Shown here piece by piece: positions 7,932 through 16,622 of a stretch of 64,000 nucleotides of DNA (its first letter is position 1; every line of letters begins with the position of its first letter). A program made the position numbers and the translations under genes. The stretch comes from an uncultured Bacteroidales bacterium (lineage in GTDB: Bacteria; Bacteroidota; Bacteroidia; Bacteroidales; UBA932). The stretch is taken from positions 62,001 through 126,000 of the forward strand of contig CAMZGD010000002.1 in the NCBI GenBank assembly GCA_947306365.1, given 5' to 3'. Under the pieces are notes generated by a model. It saw only the letters and a program-made list of their open reading frames with translations. It ran no database searches and was not told where the DNA came from.

Positions 7932-8801
7932 CTACCGGTGGATTGCGTGGAAGCAGACGCCGACACCGTTGGGGCCGGCGTGGCTGCCGGCGGTCGGGTT
8001 GCAGACCACATATTCGATGTCGAGGTCCTGTCCGAACCGCTCCTTGAGCGAGCGGCCGAGTTCCTGCGCCAGTTCGGGGGCGTCGGTGTGGCCCACGTAG
8101 AAGCGGTGCCGCTTGATGTCGTCGCCCAGGTCGGCCACGCGGCCGATGAGGTGTTCCATCGCCTTGACGCGGCCCTTCTCCTTGCCGCAGGAGACCATCT
8201 TGCCCTCGGCGGACATATAGATGATCGGCCGGATGCCGATGAGCGTGCCCATCGTGGCGGCCAGGCCGCTGACGCGGCCGCTGCGGCGGAAGAACTTCAG
8301 GTCGTCGGCGAAGAAGTACATCGCATAGCGGTCCACTTCGGTCCGTGACCATTCCAGCACTTCGTCGAGCGTCTTGCCGGCCTTGAACAGGTCGCCGACG
8401 GCACGGACCACCGCATAGCTGACGGTGGTGATGCCCTTGGTGTCGATCTCTTCGAACCGGCGCTGCGGATACTTCGCGCGGAGTTCGGCCACGGCCTGGT
8501 CCATCGCGTCGAAGGTGATGGTCATCGCCCGGGAGAAGTGGACGTAGAGAATGTCGTTGCCGGCGGCGAATTCGGGTTCGAAATACGCGATGTACCGCTC
8601 TTTGGAGATGGCGCTGGTGGTAGGGAGCACGCCGCTGCGCAGCAGGTCATAGAAGGAGCGGGCGTCGAATTCCCGGAAGTCCACGTAGGGGTAGATGGTC
8701 TTGGCGTCCACGCTGTAGGGCATGCTGATCAGCTTGTAGCCGTATTCCGCCGCGACGGCGGGCGTGATGTCGGTGTCAGTGTCTGTATAAAATGTCAACA
8801 T
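7932..8801 (-). CDS. fakB: DegV family fatty-acid binding protein (FakB-like)
   Basis: FakB proteins hold a fatty acid while FakA phosphorylates it. The 289-residue product starts LTFYTDTDTDITPAVAAEYG and carries the ligand-pocket motif PTTSAISKERY (counterpart of TSQPS in Staphylococcus FakB), the GRVSGL segment, and a C-terminal SHAGPNGVGV block corresponding to the carboxylate-binding HxGPGALG region. Its start lies 7 nt inside the end of the fakA-like gene, so production of kinase and binding protein is coupled. FakB identity rests on this linkage; DegV proteins alone are hard to assign. Confidence 0.85.
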   Translation of the reverse strand: MLTFYTDTDTDITPAVAAEYGYKLISMPYSVDAKTIYPYVDFREFDARSFYDLLRSGVLPTTSAISKERYIAYFEPEFAAGNDILYVHFSRAMTITFDAMDQAVAELRAKYPQRRFEEIDTKGITTVSYAVVRAVGDLFKAGKTLDEVLEWSRTEVDRYAMYFFADDLKFFRRSGRVSGLAATMGTLIGIRPIIYMSAEGKMVSCGKEKGRVKAMEHLIGRVADLGDDIKRHRFYVGHTDAPELAQELGRSLKERFGQDLDIEYVVCNPTAGSHAGPNGVGVCFHAIHR

Positions 8802-10390
8802 AGGAGTAGGATATAGTCATAGACGGGCTGGCCGCCGTCGATCCGGGTGAATTCGGTGCGCGGCCAGGCCTGGGTGAGGGCGGTTTCGGCGGCGGCCGCT
8901 TCTTCGGGCGGCGTATCGGCCCCGGTGAAAAGGACGGCGATGTCGTGGCTGCCCGCATCCAGTTTCCGGGCCAGTTCAAGCAGGGTCGTCAGCCGGTCGG
9001 GAGAACCGCAGAGGATGTCTTTCCCGCTGATGCCCAGGAAATCGCCGTTGTGTCCTGCGGCGCTGTCGCGGATGGCGCGCGAGACCAGGCCCGTTACGGT
9101 GCCTTCCAGTGCTTCTTCCAGTTCCGGTACGATCTGGTCGAGCGTCTCGGAGACGTCGAGGCTGGCGAGGGCGTAGTAGCCCTCGCCGGGGCTCCGGGTC
9201 GGAATCACTTCCACGCGGGCCTTGTCGTACATCGATGCGGCCTGGCGGGCCGTGAGCAGGATGTTGCCGTTATTCGGGAATACCAGATAGCTCTCGGCGC
9301 CGATGCGGTCGAATGCCTCGAGGAAGGCCTGGACGGGCGGGTTCATCGTCTGGCCGCCTTCGATCACGGCGTCGGCGCCCAGTTCGCGGAAGCACTGCTG
9401 CAGTTTCGCGCCGGCGGCGACGGCCACCACGCCGAGCGCTTTGCCCTTGCGGCGGAACCGTTCGTCCATATGGTTTTCGTGGTGCTGAAGCGTCATGTTC
9501 TCGATCTTCAGGGTCAGGAACTCCCCGTACTGCTGGCAGTGGTTGAGGATGTCGCCGGGTGTGCGCGTATGGACGTGTACCTTGATGACCGTGCCGTCGC
9601 GGAAGAATACCAGCGAGTCGCCGTGGCCGGCGAGCCAGTCGGCGAGCACGCGCTCGTCGAAGGTATCCAGGTCCACCTTGCTGCGCTGCAGCCGGAGCAG
9701 GAACTCGGTGCAGTAGCCGAATTCCAGCGTGCTGTCTTCGGTAAAGGCGTCCAGGTCTACGGCCTGTGCGGGCGCCGCGGCGGATTCGGGTCGTTCCGCG
9801 GTTTCCCCGTGAAGTCCGGCGCGCATTCCTTCCGCAATGCAGAGGAGTCCGGCGCCGCCGCTGTCCACCACGCCGGCCTGCCTGAGCACGTCGAGCAGGT
9901 CGGGGGTATGCTGGAGTGAAAGGTCCATCGCCGAGATGAGCAGGTCGAAATACTCGTTGAGGTCCTTGCTGCCGGCCGCTGCCTGCACGCCTTCCCGCAA
10001 TACGGTCAGGATCGTGCCTTCGACCGGTGTGGCGACGGCCTTATAGGCGGCTTCGACGCCGAGGGACATGGCTTTCTCAAAAATCCGGACATCGGCTTCG
10101 CGGACGTCTTTCAGTCCCTGGGCCATTCCGGCGAAGATGCGGGAGAGAATGACGCCCGAATTGCCCCGGGCGCCCGTCAGCATGCCCTGTGAAACGGCAG
10201 CCGCCGTCTTGCCGAGACTGTCCGCAGCTGCGCGGCAGCCCGCCTCCAGGGTCATATACATGTTGTCTCCCGTGTCGCCGTCCGGAATCGGGAACACGTT
10301 CAGGTCGTTGATGGTCTTCCGGCTGGAATTCAGCCGGTCTGCACCGCAGCAGACCATCGAGAGGTATCGTTTTCCGTCAATCTTGTCCAT
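8795..10390 (-). CDS. fakA: Fatty-acid kinase FakA-like (DAK2 domain)
   Basis: The 531-residue length is close to Staphylococcus FakA. The N-terminal DAK2/DhaL-type kinase domain has NVFPIPDGDTGDNM (D37, D39, D42, N43 for Mg-ATP) and GARGNSGVILS. The middle domain has FGYCTEF (C227) and VHVHT (H272, H274), matching the Cys-His-His zinc site described for FakA and absent from dihydroxyacetone kinases. A C-terminal FakB-docking domain follows. It transfers phosphate from ATP to a FakB-bound fatty acid. The start overlaps the exporter stop as TGATG. Fatty-acid kinases are best known from Gram-positive bacteria. Confidence 0.9.
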   Translation of the reverse strand: MDKIDGKRYLSMVCCGADRLNSSRKTINDLNVFPIPDGDTGDNMYMTLEAGCRAAADSLGKTAAAVSQGMLTGARGNSGVILSRIFAGMAQGLKDVREADVRIFEKAMSLGVEAAYKAVATPVEGTILTVLREGVQAAAGSKDLNEYFDLLISAMDLSLQHTPDLLDVLRQAGVVDSGGAGLLCIAEGMRAGLHGETAERPESAAAPAQAVDLDAFTEDSTLEFGYCTEFLLRLQRSKVDLDTFDERVLADWLAGHGDSLVFFRDGTVIKVHVHTRTPGDILNHCQQYGEFLTLKIENMTLQHHENHMDERFRRKGKALGVVAVAAGAKLQQCFRELGADAVIEGGQTMNPPVQAFLEAFDRIGAESYLVFPNNGNILLTARQAASMYDKARVEVIPTRSPGEGYYALASLDVSETLDQIVPELEEALEGTVTGLVSRAIRDSAAGHNGDFLGISGKDILCGSPDRLTTLLELARKLDAGSHDIAVLFTGADTPPEEAAAAETALTQAWPRTEFTRIDGGQPVYDYILLLC

Positions 10391-12876
10391 CAGTTTCCGT
10401 TAAGTTTGAGCTGCCGCCGGAACCATCGGGTTTTCAGCAGCTGCCGGAACACGAAAGGTTCCAGCGAGTAGGTCATCAGGATGGTGGAGAGCATACCGAT
10501 CAGGGTGATCCGGCCGGTGGAACTGATGGCGGGATGGCTGGCAAAGACCAGCGAACCCACCACGATGACCAGGATCAGTGCGGAGAAGAAGATGGCGACT
10601 TTGTGGTATTCAAGCCGCGCGGTCTCGCCCGTGCGCGCTTCCTCCAACAGCCCTTCCATCACGAATATGCTGTAATCCACGCCGATGCCGAATACGAAGG
10701 TCGAGATGACGATGTTGATCATGTTGAATTCCAGGCCGAACAGCGTCATCAGCCCCTGCAGGACATACCAGGAGAGGAACATCGGGAGAAAGGCGATCAG
10801 GGCGACCAGGGGCTTCCGGAAGGCGACCAGCAGGACAACCAGCACGAAGAGCGAGGAAATCCACAGCGTGGTGCGGAAGTCGTCGTGGATGATTTCCACC
10901 AGGTCGCGGCAATAGTAGAACGGCTCGAGCACGAGGGTCTGCGGGCCGTCGATCAGTCCGGCGGTCACGGCATCCGTATCCTTGGGATCGAAAGACACCG
11001 AAGTGAAGACCATCTTCCGGCCGCCCGGCTGCGCTTCGATGAAATTGGAAAGCATCTCCGGCGGAATGACGCCCGCTTCGAACAGGGAACCGGGCTGGTA
11101 TTCGGCCTCCACCAGGGCGAAGAATGGGGCGAAGATGCCGGGATCCAGCTGGTGGCGGCGGGCAGCGGCTTCCAGCGTCCTGCGGGCCGCAGCTGTCCGT
11201 TGCGGCGACCAGAACTGCTTCCAGGCAGCGATGCGCAGCGCCTGGTCGCGGGTGGTCTGGAAGAGGAGCGGGGCAAGCGCGTTGTATCCCTTGACCAATC
11301 CCTGGTCGGACAACGTCTTCAACCGTTCCTGCAACAGTTTGTCGTATTCCAGCGCCTGGTCGAGGTCTTCGTCGTAAGTGGCGAAGTACAGGTCCATGTA
11401 GCCGTCCTGGTTCTTGTCGAAATAGAGTTGCTGGCTTTCCGTCAGTTCGGGGTTGTCGTAGTCGAGGTTGCGGAGGTCGCTGTCGAAACGCACGCGGGGT
11501 GCCAGGACGATGCCGGCCGCGATGACGACCGCCATGGCGCCGAGAATCCATCCGTTCCGGTCCCAGGGGAGCGCGTTGAAACGGTCGATGAACGGGAATC
11601 CGTGTGCTTTCCCGTCCCGCACGTGTTCCTGCTTGAGGAAATGCGGCAGGAATACCAGGACATACAGCGTACTGCCGGCCAGCAGGAAGGCGGCGAACAG
11701 GCCGAAGTCACGCAGCAGGTCGCTCTCCGTGAAGAGCAGCGCCAGGAAGGCGCCGATCGTGGTCAAGCAGCCCAGGAACACCGGTGTCGATTCCTCCTGT
11801 AAGGTCTGTTCGGCGTCGCCGACATAGTAGAAGTGGACCAGTACGTGCAGGCAGTAGCTGAGCGCTACGCCCAGCACGATGGCCCCGACACCCAGGGCCA
11901 TGAGCGACATAGAACCCTTGATCCAGTAGAGGCAGGCCAGCGCGAAGAAAGTTCCGTAGACAACCGGGGCGATCATGTGGAAGATGAAGGTTCCGCGGCG
12001 GAAGCACGCCAGCAGGATGGCCAGGATGACCAGCAGCGAGATGCCGATCGTCATGGCCAGGTCGCGTTTGATCGTACCGGAATTGGATACGGCGCCCAGC
12101 GGTGCTCCGTGGAACAGGATCCGGGCGTCGGGATGGGCGGTTTCGAAGGTCTTGCGCTCCTGGTTCAGGATCCGCGAGAAACGGAGGGAATTGTAGGAGT
12201 CGGTCTGGGAGAAGGCGGGGGTGATGAAGGCGAGGGCGACCGTCTGGTCGGGACAGAAGAAGTGGCCGTCCACCATCGTGAACCCGCCGATGCCGCCTCC
12301 CGTTTCGGGCAGGATGTCGGCCAGGAAGAAATCGCGGAGACCGAACGGATCGGTGCAGACCAGCTGTGTGGCGTCGCCGGTCATGTCGGCTTCGAGCAGT
12401 TCGACGTTCCGGCGCATCCGGGCTTCGACCGCATCCGGTTCAAGTGCGGCGGCGAAAGCGCCGTAGAACGACGTGTCGATGAAGGCGGGGAGGTGTTCGA
12501 ATCCGTAGTCCATCGCGCCGAGGGCCGTCTCCACGTCCAGGGCGCTCAGGATGCCGACGATGTACTGTCCGGCCGTGTCGCGTCCCCGGACCGCGTCGGT
12601 GAATTCGTCGACATAGCGCCCGAGGGTCCCGGCGTCGGCCGGCTCTTCGGGGTTGCGGGACGTGATCTGGATGAAAATCTTGTCTTTCAGTCCGATGTCG
12701 CTGAACGCCAGTTCCGTGTCGAGACTGGAGCGCGGCATCAGCTTGAGGATGTCCTCTTCGTACCGCAGCCGTGTGCCGAAGAAGATGAAAACCAGCAGGC
12801 TGGCCGCCAGCAGGCCATACAGCAGGCCCTTATGCTTCTGGAAATACCGATAGATCGGAACGAAAATCCGGTGCAT
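10390..12876 (-). CDS. RND/MMPL family exporter
   Basis: The 828-residue product has a duplicated RND layout: TM1 at about 17-34, a periplasmic domain to about 270, a membrane block at about 272-412, a second periplasmic domain at about 465-655, and a final membrane block to about 810. The second half keeps the MMPL proton-relay motif GIGVDY (730-735). The matching position of the first half reads GVALSY (336-341), with serine for the aspartate. Relatives move lipids or lipid-linked products across the inner membrane. The gene starts 9 nt after alr and overlaps fakA by 1 nt, linking it to the acyl-phosphate genes. Confidence 0.87.
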   Translation of the reverse strand: MHRIFVPIYRYFQKHKGLLYGLLAASLLVFIFFGTRLRYEEDILKLMPRSSLDTELAFSDIGLKDKIFIQITSRNPEEPADAGTLGRYVDEFTDAVRGRDTAGQYIVGILSALDVETALGAMDYGFEHLPAFIDTSFYGAFAAALEPDAVEARMRRNVELLEADMTGDATQLVCTDPFGLRDFFLADILPETGGGIGGFTMVDGHFFCPDQTVALAFITPAFSQTDSYNSLRFSRILNQERKTFETAHPDARILFHGAPLGAVSNSGTIKRDLAMTIGISLLVILAILLACFRRGTFIFHMIAPVVYGTFFALACLYWIKGSMSLMALGVGAIVLGVALSYCLHVLVHFYYVGDAEQTLQEESTPVFLGCLTTIGAFLALLFTESDLLRDFGLFAAFLLAGSTLYVLVFLPHFLKQEHVRDGKAHGFPFIDRFNALPWDRNGWILGAMAVVIAAGIVLAPRVRFDSDLRNLDYDNPELTESQQLYFDKNQDGYMDLYFATYDEDLDQALEYDKLLQERLKTLSDQGLVKGYNALAPLLFQTTRDQALRIAAWKQFWSPQRTAAARRTLEAAARRHQLDPGIFAPFFALVEAEYQPGSLFEAGVIPPEMLSNFIEAQPGGRKMVFTSVSFDPKDTDAVTAGLIDGPQTLVLEPFYYCRDLVEIIHDDFRTTLWISSLFVLVVLLVAFRKPLVALIAFLPMFLSWYVLQGLMTLFGLEFNMINIVISTFVFGIGVDYSIFVMEGLLEEARTGETARLEYHKVAIFFSALILVIVVGSLVFASHPAISSTGRITLIGMLSTILMTYSLEPFVFRQLLKTRWFRRQLKLNGN

Positions 12877-12885
12877 CCTGATACA

Positions 12886-13995
12886 TTAATCGATGATTAC
12901 GCGGGTGACGCGCCGGGGGACGGACGTGAAGATCTCATAGGGGATCGTGTCCAGGATCCTGGCCAGGTCCGTGGCGGTGGGCCGCTCGCCGAAGAGGGTC
13001 ACCGTGTCGCCTTCCTTGCAGTCGATGCCCGTGACGTCGAGCATGCACATATCCATGCAGATGTTGCCGATGGTGGGTGCGAGCTGCCCGTTTACCTCGA
13101 ACCGGGCGTTGCCGCAGCCCAGGTGGCGGTTGATGCCGTCGGCATAGCCTACGCAGAGGGTGGCGGTGCGGGTACCGCCGGGCCGGAGCTTGCCGTGGCG
13201 GCCGTAGCCCACGGTTCCGTCTTCGGGAAGGAGTTCCTTGACCTGCAGGATCGGGCAGCGGTAAAAGGCGGCCGGCCGGAGGTCCTTGGAACCTACGGCG
13301 CTGATGCCGTAGATGCCGATGCCCAGGCGCACCATATCGTACTGGTACTGGCTGAAACGTTCGATGCCGGCGGAATTGAGCACGTGGCGGAGCGGCTTGT
13401 AGTGCAGCGTCGCCATCACCTGGGAACTCAGCGTGTCGAAGAGCCGGATCTGGCCGAGCGTGAATTCGTCGTGCTGGGCTTCGTCGGAAGCGGCCAGGTG
13501 GGTGTAGAGGCCTTCCAGATGGATTTCGGGGCTTTCACGGACAAAATCGATGAGGTCGGGAATCTCCCGGGCCATGAAGCCGAGCCGGTGCATGCCGGTA
13601 TCGATGTTGATATGGACGGGAAAGTCCCTTTGTCCGATCTTCCGGAGTTCCTCGCGCAGGCGCTTCAGCGCGTAAAGGTCGGGAATACCCGGTTCCAGTC
13701 CGTACCGGATGATTTCTGGATAGTCTTCCGTGCCGGTCGTCAGGACAAGGATGGGCAGGTTGATGCCCGCTTTCCGAAGTTCGACACCCTCGCCGGGGAG
13801 GGCGACGCCGAGGTAGTCGGCGCCGGCCGCTACCAGTTCGTGAGCGAAGGGAATGGCCCCGTGGCCGTATCCGTTGGCTTTGACGAGAACCAGCATCTTG
13901 GTTTCCGGTTTCAGCAGCGACCGGAAATGGCGGAAATTGCTGTTGATGCCGCTCCGGCTGAGTTCAAGTCGCGCAAGCGGGGAGTTCTGTATCAT
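12886..13995 (-). CDS. alr: Alanine racemase
   Basis: This PLP enzyme makes D-alanine for peptidoglycan. The 369-residue product has the PLP-lysine motif MLVLVKANGYGHGA near the N-terminus, the HINIDTGMHRLGF block, and the second catalytic region GIGIYG with conserved IGNICMDMCMLDV near the C-terminus. In many Bacteroidota, alr is fused to a MurF-like domain; here it stands alone. The ATG at 13995 follows a -7 box by about 19 nt. It is only 9 nt upstream of the exporter gene and so may drive the whole fatty-acid operon. Confidence 0.95.
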   Translation of the reverse strand: MIQNSPLARLELSRSGINSNFRHFRSLLKPETKMLVLVKANGYGHGAIPFAHELVAAGADYLGVALPGEGVELRKAGINLPILVLTTGTEDYPEIIRYGLEPGIPDLYALKRLREELRKIGQRDFPVHINIDTGMHRLGFMAREIPDLIDFVRESPEIHLEGLYTHLAASDEAQHDEFTLGQIRLFDTLSSQVMATLHYKPLRHVLNSAGIERFSQYQYDMVRLGIGIYGISAVGSKDLRPAAFYRCPILQVKELLPEDGTVGYGRHGKLRPGGTRTATLCVGYADGINRHLGCGNARFEVNGQLAPTIGNICMDMCMLDVTGIDCKEGDTVTLFGERPTATDLARILDTIPYEIFTSVPRRVTRVIID

Positions 13996-14014
13996 AGAAT
14001 CGATAATTAGCGCA

Positions 14015-14022
14015 CAAAAATA
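14015..14022 (-). promoter_or_regulatory. -7 promoter element of the alr operon
   Basis: TATTTTTG on the minus strand, 19 nt before the alr ATG. With no clear box before the exporter gene, it is the likely promoter for alr and the fatty-acid genes down to acp. Confidence 0.6.
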
Positions 14023-14053
14023 CGGAAACGATGATAATGTTATTCCGGTAAGG

Positions 14054-15190
14054 TCAAAAAAAGTCCGGAAAGCAAAGGCCGGCGACGAAGCAGGCGGCCA
14101 GCAGGCAGGCGGCTGCGATGCAGGCGCCCCTGCGGATACGGGCCGGCCAGCGGCGCGTCCCGTCGTCGGCCGCCTGGAGAATCGAGAAGGCGGCATAATT
14201 GACGAAGCCGAAGGCCGGCAGGAGATAGATCTGGAGCTTCGCGCTGAAACACGACATCAGCACGAAGAAAGCCGCGGAAACGAGGAGGAAGAAGCGGACG
14301 TCCGGCGTGGTCCCCACGTTCCTGACAACGCCCCATACCGCGACGGGAATCGTGAGCAGCGCCCAAGGCCCCATCGCGTACCATACCGTGTAGAGATACC
14401 AGTACCACGGCCGCCGGTGGTGGAATGCGTTGACGGCCCGGTCCATGGTCTGGTGCACGAGCAGGTTCTCGAGATAAGGCCGGCCACCTTCCAGCCAGAC
14501 GCCGACCCACCAGATGCCGCACAGGACGGCGAGGACCAGCCAGGTGCGCCAGCCCCAGGCCTTGCCGAAATCGCGCAGCCGCCGTTCGCGCAGCAGCCAG
14601 CAGAAGGTGCCGATGAGCGGGAAAAGAATGCCGACGGGCCCTTTCGAGAAGATGGCCCCGAACACTGCCAGCGGGAAGGCCCATCGCAGGACGGTCAGGG
14701 AATCTCCCCGGTCGATTCGCCAGAAGAGCCACATCGCCAGCGTGATGAAAAAGACCATCAGCATATCCATCCGAAGCACGACGGCCCCGCCCAGGAAGTA
14801 GGCGGTGGTCATCAGCGCCGCTTCGGCCGGAATCCGCCAGCGCAGCCGCAGTCCGGCGCACCAGCGGTTGAAAAGGGCCAGGACGCCGAAGGCCGGCAAC
14901 AGGGAAAACAGCGTCAGCAGCGGGATGCAGTGGAAGCCCAGGAGCCGGCGGCAGGCCATGATGATCCAGAAATAGAGCGGCGGCTTGTCGGCATAGGCGT
15001 TTCCGTCGAGGGCCATGCACCAGAAGTGGCTGTCCCGCAGCGCCTCGTCGGCGATCCGGAGATACTTCAGCTCGTTGTCCGGCGTCACCGTCCGCTGCAG
15101 CAGGAACGGCAGCAGGAGCAGCAGGTAGCAGAGAAACCGCACCCGCTGGTCGGCCAGCAGGCGGACTATGCGTGTTGACTGTGCCGCCAT
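14054..15190 (-). CDS. GT39/ArnT-like membrane glycosyltransferase
   Basis: The 378-residue multi-pass protein has the N-terminal signature of the PMT/ArnT superfamily: a first membrane helix followed by TPDNELKYLRIADE and NAYADKPPLYFW, where the acidic and lysine residues bind the polyprenyl-phosphate sugar donor. These enzymes transfer a sugar from undecaprenyl-phosphate to lipid A or protein on the periplasmic face. It is much shorter than ArnT (about 550 residues) and seems to lack the C-terminal periplasmic domain. ATG 15190 was chosen because upstream sequence in this frame is antisense-like. It overlaps the LAB_N gene by 25 nt. Confidence 0.82.
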   Translation of the reverse strand: MAAQSTRIVRLLADQRVRFLCYLLLLLPFLLQRTVTPDNELKYLRIADEALRDSHFWCMALDGNAYADKPPLYFWIIMACRRLLGFHCIPLLTLFSLLPAFGVLALFNRWCAGLRLRWRIPAEAALMTTAYFLGGAVVLRMDMLMVFFITLAMWLFWRIDRGDSLTVLRWAFPLAVFGAIFSKGPVGILFPLIGTFCWLLRERRLRDFGKAWGWRTWLVLAVLCGIWWVGVWLEGGRPYLENLLVHQTMDRAVNAFHHRRPWYWYLYTVWYAMGPWALLTIPVAVWGVVRNVGTTPDVRFFLLVSAAFFVLMSCFSAKLQIYLLPAFGFVNYAAFSILQAADDGTRRWPARIRRGACIAAACLLAACFVAGLCFPDFF

Positions 15191-15804
15191 AGCATCAGGT
15201 TGCGGATGTAGGTGACCAGGCCGAACGACTGTGCGAGGATCACGACAGGGTCGCGGCGCAGGATGCCGTAGGTGAGGATAAGGACCGCCCCGGCAAGGCT
15301 GATGGCCCAGAAACCGGCCGGCAGGAGCGATTCGCCCCGGCGGGCGGAATAGACGGCCTGGTAGAGGAAGCGCAGCGAAAAGAGGATCTGGCCGGCGGAC
15401 CCGAAGACGACCAGCCAGCGCGGAATCGCGTCGTTGCGGAACAGGGTGTCGGTGACGGCGGCCCAGTTCGCCGCCATCCCGCTCAGCGCGACCACCGGTA
15501 CCAGGCTGAGCAGCGTCAGCACGGCCGTCCGCTGGAAACGGGTGGCGTCCTTCCACATCCCCATTTTCCCCAGGTTCCAGATATAGACATAGTAGCCGAT
15601 CACCTGGCCGAGCATCAGTGCGAAGTCGTCGTGCAGCCAGCCGTACAGGAAGAACAGCAGCGACGCAACGAGGCTCAGCACCCAGTAGAGGGTGGGGTTC
15701 ACCACCCTGTGCGCCTTTTCGGACCGGATCCATTGCACGAGCATCCGTGCGGAGAAAAGCCCTTGCGCCAGCAGGCCGAGTGCGTAGATCCAGAGCGCGT
15801 CCAT
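15166..15804 (-). CDS. Lipid-A-disaccharide synthase N-terminal-like (LAB_N) membrane protein
   Basis: The 212-residue protein has about six short hydrophobic segments and the LAB_N features LFSARMLVQWIRSEKAHRVVNPTLYW and a repeated half with LFSLRFLYQAVYS and RDPVVILAQSFGLVTYIRN. LAB_N proteins resemble small drug-resistance-type transporters and are often encoded between a polyprenyl-phosphate GT2 and a GT39 enzyme, where they are proposed to flip the lipid-linked sugar. The first codon overlaps the GT2 stop by 1 nt (TGATG). Confidence 0.87.
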   Translation of the reverse strand: MDALWIYALGLLAQGLFSARMLVQWIRSEKAHRVVNPTLYWVLSLVASLLFFLYGWLHDDFALMLGQVIGYYVYIWNLGKMGMWKDATRFQRTAVLTLLSLVPVVALSGMAANWAAVTDTLFRNDAIPRWLVVFGSAGQILFSLRFLYQAVYSARRGESLLPAGFWAISLAGAVLILTYGILRRDPVVILAQSFGLVTYIRNLMLWRHSQHA

Positions 15805-16538
15805 CAATCGAGGTCGGTTCGTTCCACCCTGTATTCCTTGTAGCGCCGCTGGTACCAGCGGTAGCCGAATGCATCGCGGAGCGGTCCCCAGAAGCGGTTG
15901 GAAAGATTGAATTTGCTGTTGCCGGCCGTGCGGGGCGAATGGCGTACCGGCACTTGTCTGTAGGTGCCGCCCATCAGGGAAATCAGGGCCGGCAGGAAGC
16001 GGTGCATGCCGTCGAGGGCGGGCAGCCGTCGGGCGTAGGCCGTCTGCAGGACTTTCAGCGGGCATCCGGTGTCGGTCGCCGTGTCGTGGACAAGGCAGCG
16101 CCGGCCGCTGTTGGCGATTTTGGAAATGAGCCGCTTGCCGAAACTGTCCTTCCGCTGTGTGCGTACCCCGGTGACCATCGCGTACGCCGCGGCATAGGGC
16201 AGCAGCCGGTCGAAATCTTCGGGATCGGTCTGCAGGTCGGCGTCGATGTAGCCGGCGTAGGGAGACTCGCAGCGGTCGAAACCGGCTTTCAGGGCGGTGC
16301 TCAGCCCGCAGTTGCGGGTCAAGCGCAGGAAATGGAAGTCCGGATGCCGGCTGCACGCCGCTTCGATCAGCGCGCTGCCGCCGTCTGTAGAACCATCGTC
16401 CACGAACAGGACGCAGGCGGGTTTCATCGGGGTTTTCGCCAGGTAGGCAGCCAGCCGTGCCTCCAGTTGCGGCAGGTTGTCCCGTTCGTTGAAGACCGGG
16501 ACGATGATGGTGAACTGGTAAGCTGCCGTGGCGTTCAT
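15804..16538 (-). CDS. GT2 family polyprenyl-phosphate glycosyltransferase (DPM1/ArnC-like)
   Basis: The 244-residue product starts with a Rossmann-like GT-A fold: IIVPVFNERDNLPQLE, FVDDGSTDGG, then the metal-binding DADLQTDPEDF (a DXD variant) and GVRTQRKDSFGKR. It lacks the C-terminal membrane helices of some family members. It likely builds an undecaprenyl-phosphate-linked sugar for the GT39 enzyme two genes downstream. The ATG at 16538 is only 5 nt after a -7 box. Confidence 0.87.
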   Translation of the reverse strand: MNATAAYQFTIIVPVFNERDNLPQLEARLAAYLAKTPMKPACVLFVDDGSTDGGSALIEAACSRHPDFHFLRLTRNCGLSTALKAGFDRCESPYAGYIDADLQTDPEDFDRLLPYAAAYAMVTGVRTQRKDSFGKRLISKIANSGRRCLVHDTATDTGCPLKVLQTAYARRLPALDGMHRFLPALISLMGGTYRQVPVRHSPRTAGNSKFNLSNRFWGPLRDAFGYRWYQRRYKEYRVERTDLD

Positions 16539-16543
16539 GGACG

Positions 16544-16551
16544 CAAAGTTA
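16544..16551 (-). promoter_or_regulatory. -7 promoter element of the GT2-LAB_N-GT39 operon, 5 nt from the start codon
   Basis: TAACTTTG on the minus strand ends 5 nt before the ATG at 16538, implying a leaderless or nearly leaderless transcript. Confidence 0.6.
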
Positions 16552-16622
16552 CAAAACTGTTTTTGGTGAATTGAATTAATTTTTGTAATTATGTAGTTTG
16601 AAACGTTTATAAACGGGTAAAA

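Noticed and set aside
5049-12876. Aryl-polyene or dialkylresorcinol biosynthesis cluster
   Set aside because: LolA-like, thioesterase, ACP and MMPL exporter genes are shared with such clusters, but no ketosynthase, dehydratase, ketoreductase or aromatic-starter gene is present.
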